Origin: Billgrantia azerbaijanica
GTDB taxonomy: Bacteria > Pseudomonadota > Gammaproteobacteria > Pseudomonadales > Halomonadaceae
NCBI GenBank assembly: GCA_004551485.1
Contig: SBLD01000004.1
Location: 241,888-305,887 of the forward strand
Length of the DNA: 64,000 bases
Direction: 5' to 3'
The first letter of the stretch is position 1. The number at the start of each line of letters is the position of its first letter. The notes under the pieces are model-generated. The model was not told the DNA's origin and searched no databases. It saw only the letters and a program-made list of their open reading frames with translations. Both the position numbers and the translations under genes were made by a program. This document shows positions 36,107 to 45,189 of the stretch, piece after piece.

Positions 36107-36760
36107 CTATTTGTGATCGCTCTTGCGTACCAGATAATCCCCCAGGCTCTGAAAGCCCTGCACCATGACCACCAGGATCGCCACCGTGATCAGCATGATG
36201 GTGGGGTTGAAGCGGTTGTAGCCGTAGCGGATGCCCAGATCGCCGAGACCGCCCCCGCCCACGGCGCCGGCCATGGCCGAGTAGCTCACCAGGGTGACCA
36301 CGGTGACGGTCAGCGCGGTGAAGATGCCCCCGCGCGCCTCGGGGAGCAGCACCTTGGTGATGATCTGCCAGGGCGTGGCGCCCATCGACTGGGCGGCTTC
36401 CACCAGGCCGGGATTGATCTCGTTCAGGGCGCCTTCCACCAGGCGGGCGATGAAGGGGATGGCGGCGATGGTCAGCGGCACCGCGGCGGCGTTGGTGCCG
36501 ATGGAGGTGCCGACCAGCACCCGCGTGAAGGGGATGATGGCCACCATCAGGATGATGAACGGGATCGAGCGACCGATGTTGGTGATCACGCCCAGCACGC
36601 CGTTGAGCACCGGCTGGGCCAGCACCTGGCCGGGGCGCGTCACGTAGAGCAGCACCCCCAGCGGGATGCCGACCAGGGCGGAGATCGCCCCGGAGATGGC
36701 CACCATGTAGAGGGTGTCGAGGGTGGCCCTGAGGATCAGGTCAATCATCGCGCTGGACAT
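36107..36760 (-). CDS. metI: Methionine ABC transporter permease
   Basis: A 217-residue permease with five membrane helices and the EAA loop EAAQSMGATPWQIITKVLLPEA that docks on MetN. Conserved SIPFIILMVAIIPFTR and AGAVGGGGLGDLGIRYGY. The ATG at 36760 overlaps the end of metN by 20 nt. Confidence 0.96.
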   Translation of the reverse strand: MSSAMIDLILRATLDTLYMVAISGAISALVGIPLGVLLYVTRPGQVLAQPVLNGVLGVITNIGRSIPFIILMVAIIPFTRVLVGTSIGTNAAAVPLTIAAIPFIARLVEGALNEINPGLVEAAQSMGATPWQIITKVLLPEARGGIFTALTVTVVTLVSYSAMAGAVGGGGLGDLGIRYGYNRFNPTIMLITVAILVVMVQGFQSLGDYLVRKSDHK

Positions 36761-37808
36761 GGCCGAGCACCTCCACGTGCAGATCATGGGATTCGAGGTA
36801 GTCGAGGGCCTCGCGGGTCTTCTCCGGCGTGCCCATCAGTTCGGCGATCATCAGGCCCAAGGTGCGCTCCTGGATCGACTCCACCTTGGCCTGCAGGATG
36901 CTCACGTCGATGCCGCACTCCCGGGCCAGGCGCGAGACGAGCGGCGTGGAGACGGCGTCGCCGGAAAACGCCAGGCGCACTACCGGGTGGGAGTGCTCGC
37001 CGGGAGCCTCCTCCAGGCGTTCGATCAGTGCCCGCGGCGGTTCCAGCTTGAGGAAGTCGTTGAGGAACTCGCGGCCCAGTTGCGTTCGGGGAGCGGTGAA
37101 GAAGTCGCCGACGTCCGCTTCCTCGACGAGCTCGCCGCCGGAGATCAGGCTGACCCGGTGGCAGATCGACTTGACCACCTCCATCTCGTGGGTGATCAGC
37201 AGGATGGTGAGGCCGAGCTTCTGGTTGATGTCGCGCAGCAGGGCGAGGATCGAGCCGGTGGTCTGGGGGTCGAGCGCCGAGGTCGCCTCGTCGCACAGCA
37301 GCACCTTGGGTCGGCTGGCCAGCGCCCGGGCAATCGCCACGCGCTGCTTCTGGCCCCCGGAGAGCTGGGCCGGGTAGTGCGAGGCCTTGTCGTCGAGTCC
37401 CACCAGCTCCAGCAGCGGCGTGACCCGTTCGCGGATCGCCGTGCGTTTCACGCCCATCAGCTCCAGCGGCAGGGCCACGTTGGCGAACACGGTGCGGTTG
37501 GTCAGCAGGTTGAAGTGCTGGAAGATCATGCCGATGCCGTGGCGCGCCGCGTTGAGCGCCTGGCCAGAGAGGCCGGTGAGCTCCCGGCCGTCCACGCTGA
37601 CGGTGCCGGTGGTGGGCCGCTCGAGGAGGTTGACGCAGCGGATCAGCGTGGACTTGCCGGCCCCGGAGAGGCCGATCACGCCGTGGATTTGCCCCTGGGG
37701 GACATGGAAGTCGATGTCCTTCAGGGCCTGGACGGTGCGGGCTGCGTGGCCGTTACGGCGACGCCCCTTGAGCACGTAGGTCTTGGAAACGTTGTGGAGT
37801 CGGATCAT
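36741..37808 (-). CDS. metN: Methionine ABC transporter ATP-binding protein
   Basis: A 355-residue ATPase. Walker A GLSGAGKSTL near residue 38, signature LSGGQKQRVAIARAL near 140, Walker B VLLCDEATSALDP, then the C-terminal NIL (methionine-sensing) domain from about 265. With MetI and MetQ it imports D/L-methionine and is feedback-inhibited by methionine bound to the NIL domain. The start at 37808 lies 50 nt after a leader terminator preceded by a SAM-II riboswitch. Confidence 0.97.
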   Translation of the reverse strand: MIRLHNVSKTYVLKGRRRNGHAARTVQALKDIDFHVPQGQIHGVIGLSGAGKSTLIRCVNLLERPTTGTVSVDGRELTGLSGQALNAARHGIGMIFQHFNLLTNRTVFANVALPLELMGVKRTAIRERVTPLLELVGLDDKASHYPAQLSGGQKQRVAIARALASRPKVLLCDEATSALDPQTTGSILALLRDINQKLGLTILLITHEMEVVKSICHRVSLISGGELVEEADVGDFFTAPRTQLGREFLNDFLKLEPPRALIERLEEAPGEHSHPVVRLAFSGDAVSTPLVSRLARECGIDVSILQAKVESIQERTLGLMIAELMGTPEKTREALDYLESHDLHVEVLGHVQRDD

Positions 37809-37857
37809 GGATACCACCGCAGGGTGGGCGCCGGGCGGGCGGGTGCGGCAGGCGGGC

Positions 37858-37884
37858 AAAAAAAGGCCACCCTGGCGGGTGGCC
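37858..37884 (-). terminator. Leader terminator (attenuator) of metNIQ
   Basis: On the minus strand GGCCACC-loop-GGTGGCC is followed by seven T, 50 nt before metN and 15 nt after the SAM-II aptamer. The 5' arm region CCACCC can instead pair with GGGTG at the aptamer's 3' edge, an apparent antiterminator. Confidence 0.88.
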
Positions 37885-37896
37885 ATCAACGCTGGA

Positions 37897-37975
37897 CACA
37901 CCCTTTTAGCTGCACTTCACGGCGAGGCGTGCCTCGTCGCGGGCGCCCGCAATCCGGGTACAAATCGGCGCCGTA
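37897..37975 (-). ncRNA. SAM-II riboswitch controlling metNIQ
   Basis: The minus-strand leader shows the SAM-II pseudoknot signature. P1 is GGCGCC (37967-37972) paired with GGCGCC (37942-37947), enclosing CGATTTGTACCCGGATTGC, the counterpart of the conserved UGAUUUAACC...AUUGC loop. After an extra small hairpin (CGAGGC/GCCTCG) comes TGCAGCTAAAAGGG (37901-37914), the counterpart of GUAGCUAAAAAGGG. ACCC of the loop can pair with GGGT for P2. A terminator follows. S-adenosylmethionine binding would favour termination and so stop methionine uptake when SAM is plentiful. Confidence 0.85.
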
Positions 37976-37989
37976 AATGATAGCAGCAC

Positions 37990-38018
37990 ATGCTAATGCG
38001 AAAGGTGAAAGGTGTCAA
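37990..38018 (-). promoter_or_regulatory. Promoter of the metNIQ leader
   Basis: On the minus strand TTGACA (38013-38018), exactly 17 nt, then TAGCAT (37990-37995). Initiation near 37983 would place the SAM-II aptamer at the very 5' end of the transcript. Confidence 0.75.
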
Positions 38019-38382
38019 TGTCATTGGGGTATGTTGTGGTCGGTGGGCCGGGATGTAGCGTAAATCACCATTTGCAAGGCGAATGGCTGGAAGATGTTGC
38101 GGCTCGATGCCGGCCGCTTGCCGGGTGGATGGACGTGGCGCCCGCGACTTTCTACACTGCGAGCCCTCGATTCCAACTTCACCCGGGGGAGCTCGGGACA
38201 ATCGCCATTACCCGTAGCAAGAGGTGCCGGGGGCAGGTTGAAGAGGGGGGGCTTCGCCAGGGATGGCGAAGGTAGCGCCCAGGGATGGGTTCACAGCTCC
38301 CCTCGAAGACCTGTCGCCGGATCAGCCTCGAGCTACGGCTATCCACGATTGCCCTACGGGGGACCCGCATTGAGGAGCGTCC
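38019..38382. other. Non-coding region between the met leader and ribE
   Basis: No gene is visible in this 364-bp stretch. It contains two GGGA-capped hairpins at 38252-38289. I looked for an FMN (RFN) riboswitch ahead of ribE and found none of its conserved blocks. Confidence 0.5.
38252..38289 (+). repeat. Pair of GGGA-capped hairpins upstream of ribE
   Basis: CTTCGCCA-GGGA-TGGCGAAG (38252-38271) and CCCA-GGGA-TGGG (38278-38289). Same CA-GGGA-TG cap as at 16507, 16537 and 35196, with different stems. Confidence 0.6.
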
Positions 38383-39015
38383 ATGTTCACAGGCATCGTT
38401 CAGGGAATGGCGGAGATCGTCGCCATCGAGGAGGCGGAGGCGTTTCGCACCCATGTGGTGGTGCTGCCCGAGACGCTGCGCCAAGGGCTGGAGCCGGGGG
38501 CGTCGGTGGCGCACAACGGCGTCTGCCTGACGGTCACGGCCATCGATGGCGAGCGGGTGCGCTTCGATTTGATGCGCGAGACGCTCGCCGTGACCAATCT
38601 CGGTGAGCTCACGGTGGGCGATCGCGTCAACGTCGAGCGGGCGGCGCGCTTCGGCGACGAGATCGGTGGGCATGCCATGTCGGGGCACGTCATGGCCATG
38701 GCCGAGCTGGTGGAGCTCGATGAGGCGCCCAACAATCGGCGGCTGTGGTTCGAACTGCCGCCCGCGCTGGGCCGCTTTCTGTTCGACAAGGGGTATATCG
38801 GCGTCGACGGCGCGAGCCTGACCATCGGGGCGGTGCGCCCGGCCACGGCCGCTCACGGGCCGCGCTTCTGCGTCGACCTGATTCCCGAGACCCTCGCGCG
38901 CACCACCCTGGGTGACCGCGTGCCGGGCGACCGGGTCAACATCGAGATAGACCCGCAGACCCAGGCCATCGTCGAGACCGTGGAACGCGTGATGGCAGCC
39001 CGCTTCTCCGGTTGA
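38383..39015 (+). CDS. ribE: Riboflavin synthase alpha subunit
   Basis: A 210-residue riboflavin synthase (dismutation of two 6,7-dimethyl-8-ribityllumazine). Two internally repeated lumazine-binding barrels: MFTGIVQGMAEI...SVAHNGVCLTV and GHAMSGHVMAMAE...YIGVDGASLTI. MFTGI is the expected N-terminus. It is not with other rib genes here. Sometimes named ribC in other bacteria. Confidence 0.96.
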   Translation: MFTGIVQGMAEIVAIEEAEAFRTHVVVLPETLRQGLEPGASVAHNGVCLTVTAIDGERVRFDLMRETLAVTNLGELTVGDRVNVERAARFGDEIGGHAMSGHVMAMAELVELDEAPNNRRLWFELPPALGRFLFDKGYIGVDGASLTIGAVRPATAAHGPRFCVDLIPETLARTTLGDRVPGDRVNIEIDPQTQAIVETVERVMAARFSG

Positions 39016-39207
39016 GGTGGCGCCGGGCTTGCGTTGGTCGCCATACTGGCCGTGGCCCGTACTTTGCTTATACAGGGCGAACCGTGCCGAACCCATGGCG
39101 ACCCTGCCGCGGTGGCCTCGCATCGCGGGACCCCTTTGGTTACCATGTGCGGCTTTTCTCGTTACCTGGCTGGTCGATAACCAGCTCAAGCGCGCAGGCA
39201 TACCAAC

Positions 39208-40509
39208 ATGAAGAACCTGATCGACAGCCACTTCAAGCTGACCGAGCACAACACCAGCGTGAAGACCGAGGTCATTGCCGGGATCACCACCTTCCTGACG
39301 ATGGCCTACATCATCTTCGTCAACCCCAGCATCCTCTCCCAGACCGGCATGGATGCCGGGGCCGTTTTTGTCGCCACCTGCCTGGCGGCGGCTTTTGGTT
39401 GCCTGGTCATGGGGCTGTGGGCCAATTACCCGATCGCCCAGGCCCCGGGGATGGGGCTCAACGCCTTCTTCACCTACGGCGTGGTGATGGGCATGGGCTA
39501 CAGTTGGGAGGCCGCCCTGGGCGCGGTGTTCTTCTCCGGTTTCATCTTCTTCCTGCTCAGCGTGTTCAAGGTGCGCGAGTGGATCATTCACTCGATTCCG
39601 CTGTCGCTGCGCCTGGGCATTGCCGCCGGCATCGGCCTGTTTCTGGCGATGATCGCGCTGCAGAACGCCGGCATCGTGGTGGCCAACGATGCCACCTTCG
39701 TGGCCCTGGGCGATCTTTCGCAGCCGGCGGCCATCTACGCGCTACTTGGCTTCTTTGCGATCACCGCCATGGCTTACCTCAGGGTCACCGGGGCGGTGAT
39801 GATCGGCATCCTGGCGATCACTCTGCTCGGCATGCTGCTGGGCCACAACGAGTACGGCGGTCTGCTGTCGATGCCGCCCTCCATTGCGCCGACCTTCCTG
39901 GCGCTGGACCTCGCCGGGGCCTTCGACGTCGCCATGCTCAGCGTGATCTTCGCCTTCCTGTTCGTCGACCTGTTCGATACCTCCGGCACCCTGGTGGGCG
40001 TGGCCCAGCGCGGCGGACTGCTCGACAAGGACGGCAAGCTGCCGCGCCTCAACCGTGCCATGATGTCCGACAGCGGCGCCTCGATGGTTGGGTCGTTGCT
40101 GGGCACCTCGACCACCACCAGCTACATCGAGTCGGCGGCGGGCATCGCCTCCGGTGGGCGCACCGGCCTGACGGCCGTGGTGGTGGCCGTCCTCTTCCTC
40201 GTGAGCCTCTTCTTCGCGCCGCTGGCCGGCTCGATCCCCGCCTATGCCACGGCGGGCGCCTTGCTCTACGTGGCGGTATTGATGGCCGGCAGCCTGGCGC
40301 ACGCCAACTGGGAGGATCCCACCGATGCTGCGCCGGTGCTGATCGCGGCGCTGGCCATGCCGCTCACCTTCTCGATCGCCGAGGGCATTGCGCTGGGCTT
40401 CATCAGCTATGCTGCGATCAAGACGCTCTCCGGGCGCTTCCGCGACCTCAACTCCGCCGTGGTCGTGCTGGCGATCCTGTTCGTGCTGAAATTTCTCTTC
40501 CTTGACTGA
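39208..40509 (+). CDS. NCS2 family nucleobase permease, AzgA/GhxP-like
   Basis: A 433-residue permease with about 13 helices of the AzgA subgroup (adenine, guanine or hypoxanthine:H+ symport). Markers: TEVIAGITTFLTMAYIIFVNP, ANYPIAQAPGMGLNAFFTY, FLFVDLFDTSGTLVGVA and GTSTTTSYIESAAGIASGGRTGLTA. Next to apt and gpt, so purine base import followed by phosphoribosylation is the obvious joint role. Substrate preference cannot be told from sequence alone. Confidence 0.93.
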   Translation: MKNLIDSHFKLTEHNTSVKTEVIAGITTFLTMAYIIFVNPSILSQTGMDAGAVFVATCLAAAFGCLVMGLWANYPIAQAPGMGLNAFFTYGVVMGMGYSWEAALGAVFFSGFIFFLLSVFKVREWIIHSIPLSLRLGIAAGIGLFLAMIALQNAGIVVANDATFVALGDLSQPAAIYALLGFFAITAMAYLRVTGAVMIGILAITLLGMLLGHNEYGGLLSMPPSIAPTFLALDLAGAFDVAMLSVIFAFLFVDLFDTSGTLVGVAQRGGLLDKDGKLPRLNRAMMSDSGASMVGSLLGTSTTTSYIESAAGIASGGRTGLTAVVVAVLFLVSLFFAPLAGSIPAYATAGALLYVAVLMAGSLAHANWEDPTDAAPVLIAALAMPLTFSIAEGIALGFISYAAIKTLSGRFRDLNSAVVVLAILFVLKFLFLD

Positions 40510-40533
40510 TCACCTTTCTCACCGAGACCTGCG

Positions 40534-41079
40534 ATGAGCATCTACGGCGACTACATCAAGTCCGTGATACGAACCGTCCCCGACTGGCCGCAACCCGGGG
40601 TCAACTTCCGCGACATCACCCCGCTGTTGCAGAACAGTGCGGCGTTCCGCAAGCTGATCGACAGCTTCGTGCACCGCTATCAGGAGATGGAGATCGATGC
40701 CGTCGCCGCCATCGATGCACGCGGGTTCATCATCGGCGCGCCGCTGGCCTATGAGCTGGGTTGCAGCTTCGTGCCGGTGCGCAAGAAGGGCAAGTTGCCG
40801 TTCAAGACCATCAGCGAGACTTACACCCTGGAGTACGGCCAGGCCGAGGTGGAGTTGCACTCCGACGCCTTCCGCGAGGGGGATCGCATCCTGATCATGG
40901 ACGACCTCATCGCCACCGGCGGCACCATGTTGGCGGCGGCCAAGCTGATCTCCCGCAGCGGTGGTCAGGTGGTGGAGACCGCGACCATCATCGACCTGCC
41001 CGACATTGGCGGGTCGCACAGGATTCGCGAGGCCGGCTTCGGCGTCTTCGCGGTGTGTTCCTTCACCGAGGACGAGTGA
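40534..41079 (+). CDS. apt: Adenine phosphoribosyltransferase
   Basis: A 181-residue type I PRTase making AMP from adenine and PRPP. Features: [37 protein letters not shown] and the PRPP loop [14 protein letters not shown]. It lies 24 nt after the permease and 9 nt before gpt. Confidence 0.97.
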   Translation: MSIYGDYIKSVIRTVPDWPQPGVNFRDITPLLQNSAAFRKLIDSFVHRYQEMEIDAVAAIDARGFIIGAPLAYELGCSFVPVRKKGKLPFKTISETYTLEYGQAEVELHSDAFREGDRILIMDDLIATGGTMLAAAKLISRSGGQVVETATIIDLPDIGGSHRIREAGFGVFAVCSFTEDE

Positions 41080-41088
41080 GCGAGAGCC

Positions 41089-41568
41089 ATGAGTACCCAC
41101 CGTTACCACCAGCACTTCACCGTTTCCTGGGACCAACTGCACCGGGACGTGCGCGAACTCTGCCACCGCCTGATCGAGCGTGACTTCAAGGGCATCGTCG
41201 CCGTCACCCGCGGCGGCCTGATCCCGGCGGCGCTGATCGCTCGCGAGCTCAACGTCCGCCTGATCGATACCGTGTGCATCAAGAGCTACGATCACATGGA
41301 GCAGGGCGGCCTGCAGGTGCTCAAGGGCGTGGAGCACGACGGCGACGGCTGGCTGCTGGTCGACGACCTGGTGGATACCGGCAAGACCGCGCGCAAGGTG
41401 CGCGAGCTGCTGCCCAAGGCGCACTTCGTGACCGTCTATGCCAAGCCGGAGGGCCGGCCGCTGGTCGACCAGTACCTCACCGAGGTGGCTCAGGACTGCT
41501 GGATCCAGTTTCCCTGGGACATGGGGGTGGCCTACGTCGAACCCCTGGCCGACCAGGTCAAGCGCTGA
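41089..41568 (+). CDS. gpt: Xanthine-guanine phosphoribosyltransferase
   Basis: A 159-residue XGPRTase. [16 protein letters not shown] at the N-terminus, [26 protein letters not shown] motif [12 protein letters not shown] and [11 protein letters not shown] near the end. Converts guanine and xanthine to GMP and XMP. A hypoxanthine-type PRTase is encoded separately at 58263. Confidence 0.96.
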   Translation: MSTHRYHQHFTVSWDQLHRDVRELCHRLIERDFKGIVAVTRGGLIPAALIARELNVRLIDTVCIKSYDHMEQGGLQVLKGVEHDGDGWLLVDDLVDTGKTARKVRELLPKAHFVTVYAKPEGRPLVDQYLTEVAQDCWIQFPWDMGVAYVEPLADQVKR

Positions 41569-41570
41569 TC

Positions 41571-42263
41571 ATGGCGTCCTGTCCGCTTCCCGATAGCTGG
41601 CAGCAGTGGCTGGGTGGTGAATTCCAGACTCCCTACATGCAGGCACTGCGCGACTTCCTGGCCGCCGAGAAGGCGGCCAGGAAGGTCATCTACCCGCACT
41701 CCTCGAACTGGTTCCGCGCCTTCGAGCTGACGCCGCTGGACCGTGTCAAAGTGGTGATCCTCGGCCAGGATCCCTACCACGGCCCCGGCCAGGCCCACGG
41801 CCTGTGTTTCTCGGTGCGCCCCGGGGTGGCGATCCCGCCGTCGCTGGTCAACATCTACAAGGAGCTCGAGGCCGACGTCGGCTTCCGGCCGGTGAACCAC
41901 GGCTGCCTGGAATACTGGGCACGGCAGGGGGTGCTGCTGCTCAACACCTCTCTCACCGTGGAGCGCGGCAACGCCGGCTCCCACCGCGGCAAGGGGTGGG
42001 AGACCTTCACCGACCGCGCCATCGCCACCGTCAACGCCCATGCCGAGCCGGCAGTGTTCCTGCTGTGGGGCAGTCATGCCCGCCAGAAACGTGCGCTGGT
42101 CGACACCTCGCGCCACCTGGTGCTGGAATCGCCGCACCCGTCCCCGCTCTCGGCGCATCGCGGTTTTTTCGGCAACCACCACTTCTCGCGGGCCAACGCC
42201 TTCCTGGTGGAGAACGGCCGCGAGCCGATCGACTGGCAGTTGCCCGAAACGCCAGACGCCTAG
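41571..42263 (+). CDS. ung: Uracil-DNA glycosylase, family 1
   Basis: A 230-residue UDG. Catalytic motif [18 protein letters not shown] (water-activating Asp), uracil-binding LLLNTSLTV, and leucine-intercalation loop [11 protein letters not shown] with the catalytic His. Excises uracil from DNA. ATG 2 nt after the gpt stop, apparently in the same transcript, an unusual company for a repair gene. Confidence 0.97.
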   Translation: MASCPLPDSWQQWLGGEFQTPYMQALRDFLAAEKAARKVIYPHSSNWFRAFELTPLDRVKVVILGQDPYHGPGQAHGLCFSVRPGVAIPPSLVNIYKELEADVGFRPVNHGCLEYWARQGVLLLNTSLTVERGNAGSHRGKGWETFTDRAIATVNAHAEPAVFLLWGSHARQKRALVDTSRHLVLESPHPSPLSAHRGFFGNHHFSRANAFLVENGREPIDWQLPETPDA

Positions 42264-42431
42264 GCGTCTCGGGGCTAATCCGACGACAGACCGGCCCCTC
42301 GTTAGGCTTGCTGCCTTGGCAGTCCGGCTTAACCTCGACGTGGGATGCGGGTAGAATGGCGCGCAATTTATCGGTGCCGTCCATCCGACCAAGGTCGTCT
42401 CCCTCCACCCCGCCGCAATGAGGTCTCCCCC

Positions 42432-43061
42432 ATGAGCGTCCATGCCATCCAGCACCCCCTGGTCCAGCACAAGCTGGGACTGATGCGCGAAGCCGGCATC
42501 AGCACCAAGAGCTTCCGTGAGCTGGCCGGTGAGCTGGCCAAACTGCTCACCTACGAGGCGACGAAGGACCTGGAGCTGGAGGAGCAGCCGATCGACGGTT
42601 GGAGCGGCCACAAGATCCCGGTGAAGCTGCTCAAGGGCAAGAAGGTCACCATCGTGCCGATCCTGCGCGCGGGGCTCGGTATGCTCGACGGCGTCACCGA
42701 TCTGATTCCCAGTGCCCGCATCAGCGTGGTGGGGCTCTACCGTGACGAGGAGACGCTGGAGCCGGTTCCCTATTTCTCCAAGTTCGCGGGCGAGCTGGAC
42801 GAGCGCCTGGCCATCGTCATCGATCCCATGCTGGCCACCGGCGGCACCATGGTCGCCACCCTCGACATGCTGCGCGAGCGTGGCTGCAAGCACATGAAGG
42901 TGATCGTGCTGGTGGCCGCCCCAGAGGGCATCCAGCGCGTGCAGGAGGCCTACCCCGACATCGAGATCTACACGGCGGCCATCGACGACCACCTCGACGA
43001 GAACGGCTACATCGTGCCGGGGCTGGGTGATGCTGGGGACAAGATCTTCGGCACCCGATGA
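42432..43061 (+). CDS. upp: Uracil phosphoribosyltransferase
   Basis: A 209-residue UPRTase (uracil + PRPP to UMP). [13 protein letters not shown] at the start, [18 protein letters not shown] loop [12 protein letters not shown] and [12 protein letters not shown] at the C-terminus. The permease uraA follows 262 nt downstream beyond a repeat and a terminator. Confidence 0.97.
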   Translation: MSVHAIQHPLVQHKLGLMREAGISTKSFRELAGELAKLLTYEATKDLELEEQPIDGWSGHKIPVKLLKGKKVTIVPILRAGLGMLDGVTDLIPSARISVVGLYRDEETLEPVPYFSKFAGELDERLAIVIDPMLATGGTMVATLDMLRERGCKHMKVIVLVAAPEGIQRVQEAYPDIEIYTAAIDDHLDENGYIVPGLGDAGDKIFGTR

Positions 43062-43097
43062 TTTTTGGGGCTCATCGCAGACTGGCGTGAAATGGCT

Positions 43098-43204
43098 TTG
43101 TGGGAGGGAGCTTTAGCTCGCGAAGCAGCGCGCAGCGCTGCCAACAGGGCGCCTGCGGCGCCTTCGTCGAAGCGTCGAACCGCCGGAGAGCTGGCCTCCC
43201 ACCA
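43098..43204. repeat. REP-like intergenic element between upp and uraA
   Basis: TTGTGGGAGG at the left end is nearly the reverse complement of CCTCCCACCA at the right end. The interior contains GAGCTTTAGCTCGCGAAG and GGCGCCTGCGGCGCC stems, the layout of REP/BIME elements. No coding capacity. Confidence 0.6.
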
Positions 43205-43256
43205 GGCGCATCCTGCAAAACAGATTCCCGCTGATCTGCGAAAGACCTAATATTTC

Positions 43257-43287
43257 GCCCCTGAGATCGTGCTCCAGGGGCGTTTTT
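43257..43287 (+). terminator. Intrinsic terminator upstream of uraA
   Basis: GCCCCTGAG pairs with CTCcAGGGGC around ATCGTG, followed by GTTTTT. It ends upp transcription or attenuates uraA, whose ATG is 37 nt on. Confidence 0.8.
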
Positions 43288-43323
43288 CTGCCGAACCGAC
43301 GAACGACAATCGCGGAGACTTCC

Positions 43324-44583
43324 ATGAGTGATCAAGCGACCGCCTCGGCCGTGCCGGGCGACTCCCTGCCACGTACCCTGCTGACCGGGGCCCAGATGCT
43401 GTTCGTGGCCTTCGGCGCCCTGGTGCTGGTGCCGCTGTTGACCGGCCTCGACCCCAGCGTGGCGCTGTTCACCGCCGGCATCGGCACCCTGGTCTTCCAC
43501 GCCGTGACGCGCGCCAGCGTGCCGGTGTTCCTGGCGTCCTCCTTCGCCTTCATCGCGCCAATCCAGGGCTCGGTGGCGAGCTTCGGCCTCTCCGCCACCC
43601 TCGGCGGGCTGCTGGCGGCGGGTCTCGTCTATGTGGTGATCGCCCAGTTCGTGCGTCTCAAGGGCACCGCCTGGCTGCACCGCCTGCTGCCGCCGGTGGT
43701 GGTGGGGCCGGTGATCATGGTGATCGGCCTGGCGCTCGCGCCGGTGGCGGTGGACATGGCCACGGGGGAGACCAGCGAGCACATCGGCTACGGGCGGGCG
43801 ATCGTCCTCTCCATGGCGAGCCTGCTGGTGACGCTGGTGCTGGCGGTGTTCGGGCGTGGCCTGCTGCGTCTGGTGCCGATCATGGGCGGTATCGCCACCG
43901 GCTATGCCCTGGCGCTGGTGATGGGCGTGGTCGACTTCTCGCCGGTCCACGACGCGGCCTGGGTGTCGCTGCCGAACTTTACCGCGCCGAGCTTCCACTG
44001 GGCGGCGATCCTGTTCATGATTCCGGTGGCCATCGCGCCGGCGGTGGAGCACATCGGCGACATGATCGCCATCGGCTCGGTGACCCGCAGGAACTACCTC
44101 GAGAAGCCGGGCCTGCACCGCACCCTACTTGGCGACGGCCTGGCGACCTCGGCGGCGGCGCTGTTCGGTGGCCCGCCGAACACCACCTACTCGGAGGTGA
44201 CCGGGGCGGTGACCCTGACGCGGGCCTTCAACCCCTGGTACATGATCGTGGCCGCCGGCCTGGCGGTGACCCTGGCCTTCGTCGCCAAGCTCGGCGCGCT
44301 GCTGCAGACCATTCCGGGGCCGGTCATGGGCGGCATCATGACACTGCTGTTCGGCTCCATCGCCGTGGTGGGCATGAACACCCTGGTGCGCGCCGGCCAC
44401 TCGCTCACCGCGCCGCGCAACCTGGTGGTGGTCTCGCTGATCCTGGTGTTCGGCATTGGCGGCATGCAGCTCGGCGGCGGCCAGTTCACCCTGCAGGGGG
44501 TGAGCCTCGCCGCCGTGGTCGGCATCGTGCTCAACGGGGTGCTGCCCGGCTCCGAGGAGGAGACGCCGCCCGCTCAGGCATGA
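43324..44583 (+). CDS. uraA: Uracil permease, NCS2 family
   Basis: A 419-residue uracil:H+ symporter with about 14 helices. Family motifs: GAQMLFVAFGALVLVPLLTG near the start, VFLASSFAFIAPIQ, AIAPAVEHIGDMIAIG (substrate-binding Glu) and LFGGPPNTTYSEVTGAV. Functionally paired with upp. Its last 10 nt overlap the 3' end of the convergent XRE-cupin gene. Confidence 0.94.
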   Translation: MSDQATASAVPGDSLPRTLLTGAQMLFVAFGALVLVPLLTGLDPSVALFTAGIGTLVFHAVTRASVPVFLASSFAFIAPIQGSVASFGLSATLGGLLAAGLVYVVIAQFVRLKGTAWLHRLLPPVVVGPVIMVIGLALAPVAVDMATGETSEHIGYGRAIVLSMASLLVTLVLAVFGRGLLRLVPIMGGIATGYALALVMGVVDFSPVHDAAWVSLPNFTAPSFHWAAILFMIPVAIAPAVEHIGDMIAIGSVTRRNYLEKPGLHRTLLGDGLATSAAALFGGPPNTTYSEVTGAVTLTRAFNPWYMIVAAGLAVTLAFVAKLGALLQTIPGPVMGGIMTLLFGSIAVVGMNTLVRAGHSLTAPRNLVVVSLILVFGIGGMQLGGGQFTLQGVSLAAVVGIVLNGVLPGSEEETPPAQA

Positions 44584-45155
44584 TGCTGCTCGCTACCGCC
44601 GTCGGAGAAGGAGGGCGGGGTGTTGGCGCTGACGATCACGCACTCCTCGTCGCCCAGGTTGCGGAAGCGGTGGGGCAGGCGCGAGTCGAAGTAGTAGGCG
44701 TCGCCGGGGCCGAGCACCTTGGCGTCGTCCCCGACGGTGAGCTCGATTTCCCCGGCGATCACCACGCCGCCTTCCTCACCCTCGTGCTCGAGCATCTCCG
44801 CGCCGCTGTCGGCGCCGGGCGGGTAGCGCTCGTGGATGATCGACATGCTGCGGCCGGGGCGGCGCGCCGCCACCAGGCGCCAGGAGAGGTGGCCGTCGCC
44901 GATCTCGGTGAGCTCCTCCGCGGCATAGAAATGGCGCGGTGTGGCCGGCTGGTCGCCGGCGAAGAAGGCGCTGATCGACACCGGCAGGGCGTCGAGGATC
45001 TTCTTCAGCGAACTCACCGAGGGGCTGACGCTGTTCTGCTCGATCAGCGAGATGGTGCTGTTGGTGACGCCGGCCCGCTTGGCGAGCTCGCGTTGGGAGA
45101 GGCGATGTGCCAGGCGCAGCTCGCGCAGGCGGCTGCCCACGTTGAATCCTTCCAT
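44574..45155 (-). CDS. XRE-cupin transcriptional regulator (PuuR-like)
   Basis: A 193-residue regulator. An XRE helix-turn-helix at residues 5-60 (LRLAHRLSQRELAKRAGVTNSTISLIE) is followed by a cupin_2 ligand domain at about 105-185 (GVVIAGEIELTVG, GDAYYFDSRLPHRFRN). PuuR, the putrescine repressor, is the closest well-known architecture. The ligand is unknown here. It diverges from the Moco operon over 183 nt containing a CAAAC-N9-GTTTG repeat. Confidence 0.88.
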   Translation of the reverse strand: MEGFNVGSRLRELRLAHRLSQRELAKRAGVTNSTISLIEQNSVSPSVSSLKKILDALPVSISAFFAGDQPATPRHFYAAEELTEIGDGHLSWRLVAARRPGRSMSIIHERYPPGADSGAEMLEHEGEEGGVVIAGEIELTVGDDAKVLGPGDAYYFDSRLPHRFRNLGDEECVIVSANTPPSFSDGGSEQHHA

Positions 45156-45170
45156 TGCTCAGTCTGCCGT

Positions 45171-45189
45171 CAAACGTTCGATTTGTTTG
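45171..45189. promoter_or_regulatory. CAAAC-N9-GTTTG inverted repeat
   Basis: CAAAC (45171-45175) and GTTTG (45185-45189) lie 15 nt upstream of the XRE-cupin start and overlap TTGACA at 45187. Plausible autoregulatory operator. Confidence 0.4.

Noticed and set aside
38040-38382. FMN riboswitch ahead of riboflavin synthase
   Set aside because: None of the conserved RFN blocks is present; only two short capped hairpins are found.
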